Part shown: positions 10,774 to 22,052 of the stretch, piece by piece
Position numbering within the stretch: position 1 is the stretch's first letter
Layout of the letters: each line of letters starts with the position of its first letter
From: Pelobates cultripes
Lineage: Eukaryota > Chordata > Amphibia > Anura > Pelobatidae
DNA: 64,000 nucleotides
Direction: 5' to 3'
Assembly (NCBI GenBank): GCA_933207985.1
Contig: OW240920.1
Span: 125,311,684-125,375,683, forward strand
Notes under the pieces: generated by a model
Databases searched by the model: none
The model's input: only the letters and a program-made list of their open reading frames with translations
What the model was told of the DNA's origin: nothing
Program-made: the position numbers and the translations under genes

Positions 10774-11215
10774 TTAAAGGGTTACTTCAATCCTTTTGGA
10801 TGGGGGGGAACTATCTGATGAAAATGCTCTATTGGGCACCATGGAGAAGGTCTCCCACTCCGTTTGCCCTCCAACTTGCAAATAAAAGTTTTTACTCCTC
10901 TGGAATTGAGCACCGGGCGAAACCCCTGGCACTGATCTTCTGTGCCCCCTCTGACATCACTGGGGCCTTGCACAATCCAATCACATAGAAAAGCCTATGA
11001 TTGGTTCGTTTCGCTGGCTCAGAGAATGTGTGTGCACTCTGGGCTGCCGAGGTAAGGGGAGGGATTCAAAAATAAATACCGAGGGAGATAAAGGGATAGA
11101 CGTAGTAGATTTCTACGTCTGTTGTCAGTGTGACAACAGACATAACATATGCACAGAATTGACATTGTCAGCCTGGATCAGAGTTCTGGGCTATCAATGA
11201 CATGTGTTCTAGGGG
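10774..11215. mobile_element. Possible TTAA-type non-autonomous element
   Basis: The left edge ttaaagggttacttcaatcc resembles the termini of the TTAA family. The interior is more GC-rich than its surroundings. The right end is unclear, so the boundaries and family are tentative. Confidence 0.35.
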
Positions 11216-11815
11216 TACAACTAGCTCCAACACACAATTACAAATATCATAGTAAGTGCAGTATTTCTCTGAAGTTGTCATTGTGGATGGAGTAACCTTT
11301 TGAAAATGTCAATCTTGTTTCTGAACCAGCCTATACAGCTCTTACATTTCTGCTACAATTGCCTGCCATATTGACCCCTATAGGCCAATTAGTTTGTTCT
11401 ACATAATGTGGCTAGCCAAATGGTTAACACTTGCGACACTAAGGGAAAGTAAGGCATTTGCCTGATGGGTGCTAGCGCTGACAGCAAGCCATAGAGATTA
11501 ACGGTCACCCGACGCTTGGTAAATAATTAAAATTTCTGACAAACTGAAGACTATATGACGAATGTTGGAAGAACCGAAAAAAAACAAACAAACTAAAAGA
11601 ATGACCGGAAAGAATGAAAAATGATTTCCATGCACAACTCTACTATATATACACCATAAAACATATGTAGTTTAAAAGTAAAATCTCCAGTGACAAGAAT
11701 ACATACCAGTGCCCTGCCAAACTGAGTTTGTGACTTGACCTAATTTACCTTTTCACATCCAGAATGACCTCATTTATATCGTGTGTATTGCAGGAAATCA
11801 AAAGCTGTCTATGAC

Positions 11816-11975
11816 GGTGGTTCCCAAACCAGTCCACCAACAGTCCCGATTTTGTCAGTATCTCCATTCAAATAAAAAAGGGGAATACATAAATCCTGGA
11901 CTGTTGGTGGCCATGAGGATGCTGAGAAAGTGCAAAGACAGGAACGAAATTAGTCCAGGACCTCCTTGAAGGTTT
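11816..11975. mobile_element. Interspersed repeat, 'GGTTCCCAAACCAGTCC' family
   Basis: It shares ggttcccaaaccagtcc, a central block on sealing stop-free text (gtcagtatctccattcaaat) and the tcctggactgttggtgg arm with the copy at 26551-26675. The two halves are partly inverted. No coding capacity. Confidence 0.65.
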
Positions 11976-12566
11976 GCTGAGACCCCCCTTCTAACATCCA
12001 ATCTTAGACATTCCAATACAGCTCAATGAGAAGTCTTTACAAGGCAGGTGGCTCTGGGTAATTGCTGCCTCTTGAATTTAGTTCCACTGATCTAACCAAA
12101 CCAGGAAGTAACAAGACAGGTTGTGTGATTGACAGCCGGGGGGTGTAACAAGAGTAATTTATAAAAGTGTCAATTTCTATTGAAATCAGCACTTTTAGCA
12201 AAATGAGAAAAAAAAAAAAAAACAGGACACACTCTTCACACTCTTCAAGAAGCTAAAATCCTTTAATGGGTCTTTAATATATGTGGTAAAGGTAAGAGCT
12301 TTGATAATGGTTTTGTTGCAGACAATCTTCAATGCCATAAGTTTGAATGCAAGATACCGTTCCAACATCTCAGTTGAGTATTGTGCTCTTTTTAACCATA
12401 TGCGTGATCCATCATTCAATGCTTTGTAAGGGGCTTAAAGGTAGATGTTACTACATGTTTTAATACATTACCTCATTAATGCATAATGATGCATTAAAAA
12501 GCAATAAAACTAAAAATATACCCCTAAATAATGATTGAAGGGTTTTAATCTACCTACTCTTTAAGA

Positions 12567-12606
<40 letters not shown>

Positions 12607-14200
12607 AAAACTTACATAATTTTAGTAAATTAAGTCTGAATTATAAAACTGAGGCTAAAAGAGCTGATTTGGGAAAAAAATTAAGTAAACGTCTCTAGTT
12701 ACTGTTTGGCTATTTGTAAATTTTACAAATCAGATTTAATCGCAAACTTAGTTAATAACCCTGTAAATCACCTTAACTAGATTTAATAACCAATAGTAAT
12801 TGTAGGGATTAAATAATAATGAATAAACAAACAGATGTTATAGTTATAATACATTATTCATGTACTTCATTTCATATTAGAAAATAATACGTCTTTGGGC
12901 CAAAATGGATAAGTGGGATAAAGGTTTACATTTGGATTAGTGATCAGGTCCAAAATGATGTAGTATTTTCATCTATATTTGCTGCAACTTTAGATTAGTA
13001 TTTTTATTTCCTTCAATTCAGCATTGAGCCAATAAGCCTCTTTAAATTCATTATACATTTTAGTCATTTTAAGGAAAAGGTCCATAATTTTTTTATTTAT
13101 TTTTTTAAGTCTTTTTGAATAGGTCCATAATCGTATTAGTTATCATTTTTCAAAATGAGCCTTGTGGCAACACTTAAATGCAATGTTACATTAATTTTAA
13201 ATCCACCTCTCAATGCGCTATATAACTTAAGGGGACATGTATCACTTTGAGATAACTGTCTTGTTCAAGAGCTTTAGCTTTGCATGAGACAGTTGCCTCA
13301 CTCTGCATGCTGAAAAAACAGGCAATTATGATATTTTTTTTCCATATTTACCTGGATATTTTTTTTTAAGCTGGTGCTATTGGAGCACGGGCCCAACCTG
13401 CTCTCCAAGTGCTCAGCCCCAGGGACCCATACCGTGGTTTGCAGTGTACCAGTGATGCATCTTGCAAACCTAACATCTCTCCCTGGGACATTTAACTCTC
13501 AAACCTCAGGCTGCTGTTCAGTAAATCAGGCTTAATGTATATGCCATCAACTACCAGACCACATTTTCCCTCACAGTATACAAACAGCTATAGTGTCATA
13601 CAGGAAAGCATTGGGCTGCTAGTGCTTATGCACTATGTGTATGTATATGAATGTGCGGGTGTGTAATTTCTGAAATAAAAAGGGGGCTAGAGGTGGTGCA
13701 GGGGTAAGGTTCCAAAATAAATTCCAAACCAAGGTATGCTTCTGCTTTGGGTAAAAACTATTGAACAGATATTAAAGTACTTAATAAAAAAGTTTTGTAC
13801 AATGCAACCTTCCACATGATGTCAGAAGGGGGAAAGAAACATAAAATTGGGTTAACTATAGGAGTGTTACTCTGTTTCTTGAGGCAGAGTAAAATCCCCC
13901 CCACGTTGAGAGACTGGATCAAGAGGGTGTCTGAAATACATGACTACAAGAGTTACAGTGCCACGTGTGGGGGATGGCTGCAATTACAAATGAATAGTGT
14001 CTTTTTGTGCAAAAAAACTCACAGAACTCTCTGTTGATGGTGTTAAACAAGTGGCACATGAGATATGGACTGATAGAGGATGCTGAACCTGGTAAGATAT
14101 AATGTATCCCAACAACTCCTATTTGTACGGTATAAACTCACTAAGTCAAATCCATTGATATTGTGGTCACAAGCCCCTACCCACACGCATACAGCGCTTG
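11976..14200. other. AT-rich non-coding stretch
   Basis: No gene is seen. It includes the (AT)n tract at 12567 and, at about 12622-12790, a region ending ttaataaccctg that resembles one end of the TTATTCACTAAA MITE family. The rest is unclassified. Confidence 0.55.
12567..12601. repeat. (AT)n microsatellite followed by poly-A
   Basis: About seventeen TA/AT repeats run straight into a ten-base A run. Confidence 0.95.
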
Positions 14201-14910
14201 GCTAGCAAAACCCCTGTACAATCTCATAGTACCTTGCCAGCAGACATCCCAACACAGCTTCCTTCTTTAAATCAATAGAGAAAGAGCTCACAAAACCCTA
14301 TATATTAGTGGACCATGGGATAATTGCCCCCCTGTTTCCCTTGCCAACTCTCCCATGGCCACGTGGTTGTTTTGACTGACGTTCTGTCACCCGCCTCCGC
14401 CTCAAGCACTGATTAAAATGGCAGAGATGGCCCCCGTCCCCAGCTGAACATGAGCGAAAGAATAAAGTTCTGATAAGGCCACCATGTACATTGTGCTGCT
14501 TCCTAAAAACCTTCCAGTTTTACTGCCATGGTTTTATAATGTTCCTTTTTTCTCATTTCCTCTTTGTCCCCTTCCCTGATATTTAAGCAGTATATTCAAA
14601 CATATCTACACATTTATAACCGATCTATAACTTTGACGTTTACTCCCTTGTGAGTGCGGACTCCGCCAGATTGATAAATGAACCAGTCTCCTGACGCCAT
14701 TTTTGCCTATTGATCGGAATAGACAGTGCAAAGTATCCATAATTTTTTTTTTTGGATGTTTTATCTTTTCCTTATGTGATTGCACATTGTAAATTATGAA
14801 TTTTTGGGTTCATGTTATTTTGTATCCCATGGTATATGACTGCTTGTATAAGTCACTCTGTTTTTTTCAATAGACTTTGAAAGGTATTATTATATATAAA
14901 AAAAAATCGA
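14201..14910 (+). mobile_element. Possible LINE 3' end with A-rich tail
   Basis: The stretch ends tttcaatagactttgaaagg and then an A-rich tail at 14893-14907, the look of a retrotransposon 3' terminus. No reverse-transcriptase remnant could be read upstream, so the assignment is weak. Confidence 0.3.
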
Positions 14911-14956
14911 GGTCATCTCTCCTCTTTCACAACACTTTAAACAAGAGTAGCATGGT

Positions 14957-16440
14957 TCAAAGCAGGGCCAGATCTTCACTGCCTCTGGGCTCCAGTTTCT
15001 AAGAATCCATTGAAGATAGCAGGCACCAAACTGCAAGACAGCTAACAAGGAAGGTAGATAATCATTTTATTATTCCTTATTTTATAACGCACCAACATAT
15101 TGCGCGCGGCAGTGGGGAAATTAAACACAGGTAGGGGTTGCTATCAGCACAATGTATAATTATACATATGAATTCAAAAGGAGAAGAGCTAGGACTAAGC
15201 TAATACACACACGCGGCTTTTGAGAGAGACATCAAGAGATAGAGATGGTGCTGGGATAGATTAGACGCACACTCCTGACTGTAAGAGAGGATCCATAGCA
15301 GAAATAATAAGCCTTTCTAGATATTAGAACATCAACTACAGAGTGTATATATATATATTTATAGGAGATGCTTAAGAGATATAAGCAGGGTTGGCACTAC
15401 TGTCGCCAACAATCTTAGTGCGAGCACATCATAAGACAAGCTTGCGCTATGTTCAGGGTACTAGGACCCTGCACCCTGAAATAGTGCTTCCTGCAGGGTC
15501 TGCCCTCAGTGGGCAGGCTAAAATGATTGTCATTCAGTCTGGCATGTATCCACACCAGGCTGACCTGCCAGTAATGTGGGGTAGAACGTTTCCACTGGTT
15601 GCCGTAGCAAAGCTCCGGAATGTTTTACGTGTCGCTTGAAGCATTGCCAAGGCAACCCGTGGCAACGCTCTTGCAACTCGCGAGAGGAAAGGAGCTGATT
15701 GTGTTGGAGGTGGAGATTAGACTCACGGGCCCTCTCTTCACAAGACACGCATGCTGTGCCACCAGACCATCAGGTAATCTAGTGCCCACCTTCCCTGACC
15801 ACAGGTAAGAGGCAGGGAGGAAGGAATAAGCTTAGATATAAATTTTAAAAAACAAAGCTCCCCACCCCTGCAGCCCTTGTCCAAGCCCACAAATACACCC
15901 ACTACATTCACAACACACCCTGCATCCACTACACACACTGTATCCATAACACACTGCATCCACACCACACACACTGCATCCACAACACACACCGTATTTA
16001 TAACACACACTACAGTTACAACACACACTGCATCCACAACACACACCGCATTTATAACACACACTGCATCCAGTCCACTACACACACTGCTTGAGCACCA
16101 CACACACTGCATCCACAAGACACACTGCATCCACTACACACACTTCTTCCACTACACACACTTCTTCCACAACAGAAACACTGACACGGCATCTACTAGA
16201 CAAACACTGCATCCACTACACAATCACTGACACTGCATTCACTATACACACACAGACACACATACAATGCATTCACTACACACACTGCATCCCCCTACAC
16301 AGACATTGCATTTACTATACACACTGCATAACATAATGGAAGTGCCATAGTTCTGGTGACGGGGGTGGGGGTAGGGGGGGGGGAGAGGCAGTATTTCATC
16401 CTTGGACCCAGGCAGCACAATGTCTTTGTTCAGCCCTGGC
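14957..16440. mobile_element. Candidate non-autonomous DNA element enclosing a minisatellite
   Basis: The left edge (agcagggccagatcttcact) and the reverse complement of the right edge (agccagggctgaac... cattgtgctgcctgggtcc) are similar but imperfect, suggesting terminal inverted repeats. The interior has a GC-richer block (15480-15740) and the 18-bp minisatellite. No transposase is present. The boundaries are tentative. Confidence 0.35.
15890..16330. repeat. 18-bp minisatellite (actgcatccacaacacac)
   Basis: More than twenty degenerate units of an 18-bp CA-rich motif. Both strands stay open over part of it because the period is a multiple of 3; these frames (for example 15877-16230 plus, 15738-16130 minus) are not genes. 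Confidence 0.9.
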
Positions 16441-18433
16441 TAAAGTGTTTTAAAACTAATACTTTTCTTCATACAGAATGCTGCAAAATTAGAGACACAT
16501 AAAAGAGAAGTGAAAAAAAATACTTTCCTGTGGAAAAAAGAGGCAGAAAAATTGATAAATCCATCGCATCGCCAAAAAAGGACCATATTAAAAAATGACA
16601 GTCGAGGCACAAAAGAAGCAACAGATAAAAAAAAAACCCGACAGATTTAATGAATTGCACCAAAAAATCACTAAAAATTACACATAAAAGCATCTCCCTG
16701 TATATTTAATGAAGTGACAACTTTTTCCAATTTATCTCTTTTGTCCTAAGCTTTGCACTCCTGTGTCAGTTCTTCACAATTCTCCATTAAGTGAGTAAGT
16801 CCCAGATGGATTTCGAACAAGGGGAATAATTAATATGAAAATGCATTCTGTCCATTACATGTCTGAAACATCTGAAAAGTGTATTCCAAATTTAATTGTA
16901 ATTTATCATTGCTACATTTAGGAAATGTAATAGAATACAGATCTGTCTAAAAGCCTATTTATTTTATAAATGACACACTGTGTCATAAACACTTTTGCCT
17001 GATACTGTGATTCAAAATTAAAAGATGAATTATCTTTTATTATGGTAATTGTTATCTCTACAGACGCTTTAAAATTTAATCTTACACACAAGGATTTATT
17101 TACTAAAAGTTAAACTTTGGTGGATTGAAAGCTGAATTGCAAAATGTAGGCAACATTAGCTGATATGGAAAATTTCTGCAATTCAGCTCTTCTTCTGAAC
17201 ATCAGAATGCCACACTGACATTTGGGGAGAATATTTCCCTTTTCCTAGAGAGCACCCACCACACCCCCTGTGACATCATTGACATGTCCCTTTTTGAATT
17301 GCCCCGCTACCTCCCCTCATTTTGAGTGTTTAGGATTCTACATCTGCACTGATAGTGAGTTGGTTTAATATACCCTATTTTTAGTGAAAACAACATTAAA
17401 TTGGAATAGTTACTACTCAGGAAACGACACAATTGCCTGCCTTGTGTGGCTTCCATTACTAGCCACAGTGCCACAATCACTGTGATTTAAGGGCATTTAA
17501 ACCCACTCCATTTGTGGTACGAAGCCCTTCGTTAAGTACATTGATGACAGCTCAGTACCACAAACAGACTCCGTTGCAATGGGGTTAAATCTAATATAAC
17601 TGAGTTTCATCTTATATCGGTGTCTTTGGTTATCATGTGTGAATGGGCTCATTATCTCAGTGCTTTGTGTTCCTTAAAAATCAATAAATAAATAAAAATA
17701 ATAAAGTCACCATATAGAGGAACTGTATATTGGAGAGTAAAAAGGAAGATGTCCTAATTGCCTGTGTTATACAGAGGCACCGAGTCCTTTGAGGCATCAC
17801 GAACTGAAATAATTGATGATCCCAATCCAGAGTCATCAATATACAGTAAAAATATCTTTACACATACATTTTGGAACCTATGTGAACTATTACAAAATAG
17901 GCAGTGCTATATAATCTCCAAATTATTTTGCTCCCTCACCTCCAACATTTGAAAGTTGATCAAGCAAATGAACAATTAAAACTGTGCAAATTTAGATTAT
18001 TTTTTTTTGCTAATCGTTGAATAGAAGTCTCTACAAGTAATTGCTATTTTAATCCATGCTTATACTGTAGCTATGCATCAAATAATTTATTTCCCCCAAA
18101 AAATATAATTTATAACTTATTGTTAATGAAAGGATTAATGGTTGGTCAGATAGCCAATAGCAAGCTGGGTTCAGACTACAGGACAGAAATCTATTATTAA
18201 AAACATTTTAAAAACCACTAATCCATTCCCCCCAAAGGTTAAGTCAGTATTGACAGGCATTTTTCTGCTCCACTGATTTCAAGAATGTGCAAAGATTTTT
18301 TTCTTCAACTCCGCTGCTCTGGTTTAAATATACAATTTTTTTTTATAGCCATTGATGTCACTTGGCCCTTTAAATAAATTGATCAAAATCTAGTTTGCTC
18401 AAAGACGTCTTCAGTGCCAACGACATAGTTGAG
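16441..18433. other. Non-coding stretch, no gene seen
   Basis: AT-rich. A region at about 17090-17400 begins ggatttatttactaaaagtt and looks like a divergent member of the TTATTCACTAAA MITE family. Otherwise I see nothing. Confidence 0.5.
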
Positions 18434-18569
18434 CAGGCATAGGCAACCTTCAGCACTCCAGATGTTTTGGACTACACCTCCCATGATGCTTTGTCAGCAT
18501 TATGGGTGTAAGAGCATTATGGGGGATGTAGTCCACAACATCTGGACTGCCGAAGGTTTCCTATCCCTG
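18434..18569. mobile_element. hAT-like palindromic MITE, 136 bp, complete
   Basis: It begins cagg-cataggcaaccttcagc and ends gaaggtttcctatccctg, which are imperfect inverted repeats. The halves (ctccagatgttttggact against agtccacaacatctggac) pair with each other. CAGGG...CCCTG ends of this kind are typical of hAT MITEs in frogs and other vertebrates. Confidence 0.85.
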
Positions 18570-18846
18570 TAGTAGAGTATTCTTGTAGAGTTGTAGACTG
18601 CAGCAATGAAGGAGTTAACGCATTTCAATGCTAAGGAGGATGATAACCCATTGCAATGCATACAAATAGGTTAAATAGCTAAATTCAATTCTATAAGAGA
18701 TGTACTCGTGCTATAAACTAGTTAATAAGCTACATAACACACTGACTTTACATTTAGGTTTATAGTGGCTAAAAGGTGAATTGCGGCTTTTTGAAAACTG
18801 AATTTGAAAAATGTATACTAAAAAGACCCACAATTTATATATAACT

Positions 18847-19027
18847 CAGGGTTATTCGCTAAAGGGGAAGTGGTGGTGAATACAAAACTAAATAGAAAAC
18901 ATTAGCCACAGATAGTTGCTTTATAAATATGTCAATTCAGCCATAGTCACAGCTTGGCTAGTTTAGTCTAAATGTTGTAAGGGAACTCTTCGTCCACCAC
19001 ATTTCACCATTTAGCCAACAAACCCTG
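18847..19027. mobile_element. MITE with CAGGGTT-ATTCGCTAAA ends, 181 bp
   Basis: The left end cagggttattcgctaaa pairs with the right end tttagccaacaaaccctg. The interior has further weak inverted symmetry and no coding capacity. Confidence 0.8.
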
Positions 19028-19039
19028 GTAAGTTAGTGA

Positions 19040-19457
19040 TTTTCAAAGGAATGCTATAGGCGCCCATACCACTTCACCTCAATCAAGTGGTCCTGGTGCC
19101 ATTCTTCTGTTGTTTTAACCCTGTAGCTGAAAATATAGCTGTTCTGCAGGAACCTGTCACACTGATAGCCACTAAAGGTGCTTCCATCGAAATAGTTGAG
19201 CTAAACTTGGCTATTTCAATCAGATGGGCTAAAAGAAACCATTTGATTGGCGCAGCACAGAATTTTGCAGCGCATGCGCACTAGCCTCCTATGGGAAATT
19301 ATTGAGTTAACTGAAATCATTAAGACCTCCGAAGCGAGGGAGATAAGGTAAATAAACAGGGTGGGGGGGAGGTACCGTAAACATTGAGCAGGTCACTATA
19401 ACATGTACCTATATATGTTTGTATTACTAACGCTATAGTGTTCCTCTTACGCAACAG
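19040..19457. mobile_element. Non-autonomous TIR element (TTAA-family relative)
   Basis: The left edge aaaggaatgctataggcg matches the reverse complement of the right edge (aagaggaacactatagcg). The centre contains an actaaaggtgcttcc segment also found in the element at 32422-32957, so the two are related. Confidence 0.65.
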
Positions 19458-19504
19458 CTGTTTGTTTATCAACTAACTGTTTAATGAATGAACTGCTCTT
19501 TCCT

Positions 19505-19965
19505 TTAAAGGAACATTAAAGCGTTAGCCGGTATTCCTAACCCCCCCACCGTGTGCTGTAAAACATAGAGAAAATAAAGTTTTACTTACCTTTTTCCAGC
19601 GCCGAGGCTCCCTTTGCACGGAATACCTCTCCACATCCTGTGATATCAAGAAAAAGGCATGGCCTCTTCCGCCAATGTCCAATCCAACGCTCCTCACAGT
19701 GGAGCCTGGGAGATCCGAAGCGCCTGCATCAATCATTGCTTTCCTATTGGGGGCTTCCGCGTCACGTGACTAAATTGTCAGTGCCGCCGAAGCACCTCTA
19801 ACGGCTGTCAGAAAGACAGCCACAAAAAGTGTGTTCAACCTTGCAACGTACGCATGTTTCTTAAAAACTGCAATGTTTGATGTTACAGGGTTAAAATGAC
19901 AGAACCACTTCACCCAGACCACTTTACTTGGCATATAGTGGCCTATGTGACTTTTGTGGTCCTTG
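19505..19965. mobile_element. TTAA-type non-autonomous element
   Basis: It starts at TTAA with aaggaacattaaagcgttag and ends near gtggtccttgaac, giving short inverted ends. It contains a GC-rich block (19600-19800). The right boundary is approximate. Confidence 0.5.
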
Positions 19966-21113
19966 AACCAGATTATGATTAGACGTTTTTAAGAGACTCT
20001 GCTATGCTAAAATAATTAAAGCGACTCAGAAGATTTAATTTGAGAGAAAGCTAAGGACAAAAAACTGTAGGATTTGAATGTCTTGTCCATAGGCGTACAA
20101 TTTATAGCCTATTACAGCAATATTACAATCAGATACATGTGAATTGTTCAAAATAACCATCTGAAATACAGTGTTCTATAGAATGCTGTTATGTCTGTCT
20201 GTCCAGTTTCATATTCCAGCCCAGATGTAGATGCCGATGTTTACTGCTCTCATGTTACACAGTGCACAGCATTCAGCCATTACCCTGTGACTCTATCAAA
20301 GACCAGATCAATGAGCTTTTTGCTTAGTGTGCCTTATTGATACACAGCAGCAGTTGCCATGGAAACTGGTCCTTCGTTGAAAAGAAGAGAGCACAGTTGG
20401 AAGGAAGCAGAGTGGATTTATGTGGGGGATGGGACAGGGGAGACGAGGGGCAAGGTGTGTGGCGGACATGGGAGGGATGGGGAGGGGGGTTGCATTGTGA
20501 TTGTGTAATTATTGGAATAAAGCATGTAACTGTGACAGCTTCGGGACACGTGGATGGGAAACACTGACAGGGACAGTTAATGAGTGCTTGAGAGACTGAG
20601 GAAGAAAAATAAAGGATGGGAAAATAAAAAATGAAGGAGGAACAGCGCTAGAGAATGAGAAGAAAAAACTCAATATGTTATTAGTATGAATTAATTACGC
20701 CACACCAACATATACTGCATCGGTGTACAAAAAGATAAAAGACTTAGGATGGTAGAATAGAATGGAAATACGAACATTCATTTTAGATAAACTGGTTCAT
20801 TTATTTAGTTTGTCTTGATCCTAAAAGATTACATTTTTTACAGTCTTACAAGTATCATATAGTATTATAATACTTCCCAGTGTTATAAAGGGATCATAAC
20901 AAGCTATTCTGTCTGATAGGTATAATGTCTGTTTCCGAGTACTCATGAGTGTTATTTTTAGGACTCTCTGCGGATACTCTGTATGGGTTACCTTCCTGCA
21001 GGTAAAATGGTGAATACTGTATCAGTGGTCTAATAAACCCCCAGGGTTCCGACCTATATTGAACACAGGAGTCACTAGCCAGACATTCTATCTTATAAAC
21101 AAATACCACTACA
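19966..21113. other. Non-coding stretch, no gene seen
   Basis: It contains a purine/G-rich segment at 20390-20490 on the plus strand. The open frame at 20337-20567 is unlike any known protein. Confidence 0.5.
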
Positions 21114-21189
21114 TTAACCCCTTAAGGACACGACATGTGTGACGTCATGATTCCCTTTTATTCCAGAAGTTTGGTCCTTAAGGGGTTAA
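21114..21189. mobile_element. 76-bp hairpin MITE, TTAA-CCCCTTAAGGAC ends
   Basis: It begins ttaaccccttaaggacac and ends gtccttaaggggttaa, near-perfect inverted repeats inside TTAA. The loop carries TGACGTCA at 21140-21147. This short repeat is familiar from frog genomes. A related end occurs at 47370. Confidence 0.85.
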
Positions 21190-21954
21190 AGGCAATCTAA
21201 GCACACCTCCCAAAATTGCAAATGGACAGAGGGACACTTTAACTTTAGGAGTGGAGCGAGGTTGTTCTGAAAATTGTAGGTGACTTACTAATAACAGTTT
21301 TTACAACTATAATGTAATTTAGAATAAAAACAATGCATCTTATATAAACAGACTGATTCATATTTATTGTAGTTTAAAGACACGTTACTGGGAGTATTAT
21401 TGCTCTAGAGCCCTGTGATACACTCAGACACACCAACAATATGGAGCTCCTAGAAAATAGGGACAATAGGATAGAACATAGGGACAGAGAGATTTGGTTC
21501 TGAAATAGGGACTGTCCCTCCTAATCAGGGCCACTTGGGATGTATGTCTAGGCAGAATAACCACTACAGCTCAGTGTCCAACTCGGACAGCAGTGATAGG
21601 GTGAAAAGCACTCAGTTAACCTGCTGGGAGCCAAAAATGGAAAATGTAATTGTATCGGACTGTAAATAAAATCTGCTCTCAGATCACCCCAAGACGCCAC
21701 CCTGTGATAAAAATCCTTCTGGTACACAGGTGTTTTAAAGAAAATGACCTGGATAACTCACCTATACTAAAGCAGGGACACCACTAAATACTTGTCTGTT
21801 ATTGGGTTCAGTTCTTTACAATACTCAATTAGTTTTTATTATTTCGTTAGATTTACCACTTGTTGATTCAGGAAGAGATTTGGTTACAACATCGAAGTTA
21901 GGAATAATTGTACCCTCTTTCCAAAGATCAGTTTGAAATCACTTAAAATTTGTA
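21190..21954. other. Non-coding stretch, no gene seen
   Basis: Mixed-composition DNA. The segment 21190-21540 (aattgcaaatggacagaggg to gactgtccctcc) looks like an interspersed repeat but I cannot place it in a family. Confidence 0.4.
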
Positions 21955-22052
21955 TTTATTTTTTAACCTTTTTTTTGATTATCAACAGAAGAAAAAACCT
22001 GTGAACGTGATGGACGTATGCCTTTTTTAAAAACCTATATAACCATATAATT
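21955..22052 (+). mobile_element. CR1 LINE 3' tail fragment
   Basis: It matches the last about 100 bases of the CR1 copy ending at 39572: ttattgatcaacag-like text, then gaacgtgatggacgtatgcc, then a tail ctatataaccatataa in place of the (ctatgtaa)n tail. Confidence 0.6.

Noticed and set aside
15738..16336. Thr/His- or Cys/Val-rich repetitive open frames
   Set aside because: By-products of the 18-bp minisatellite.
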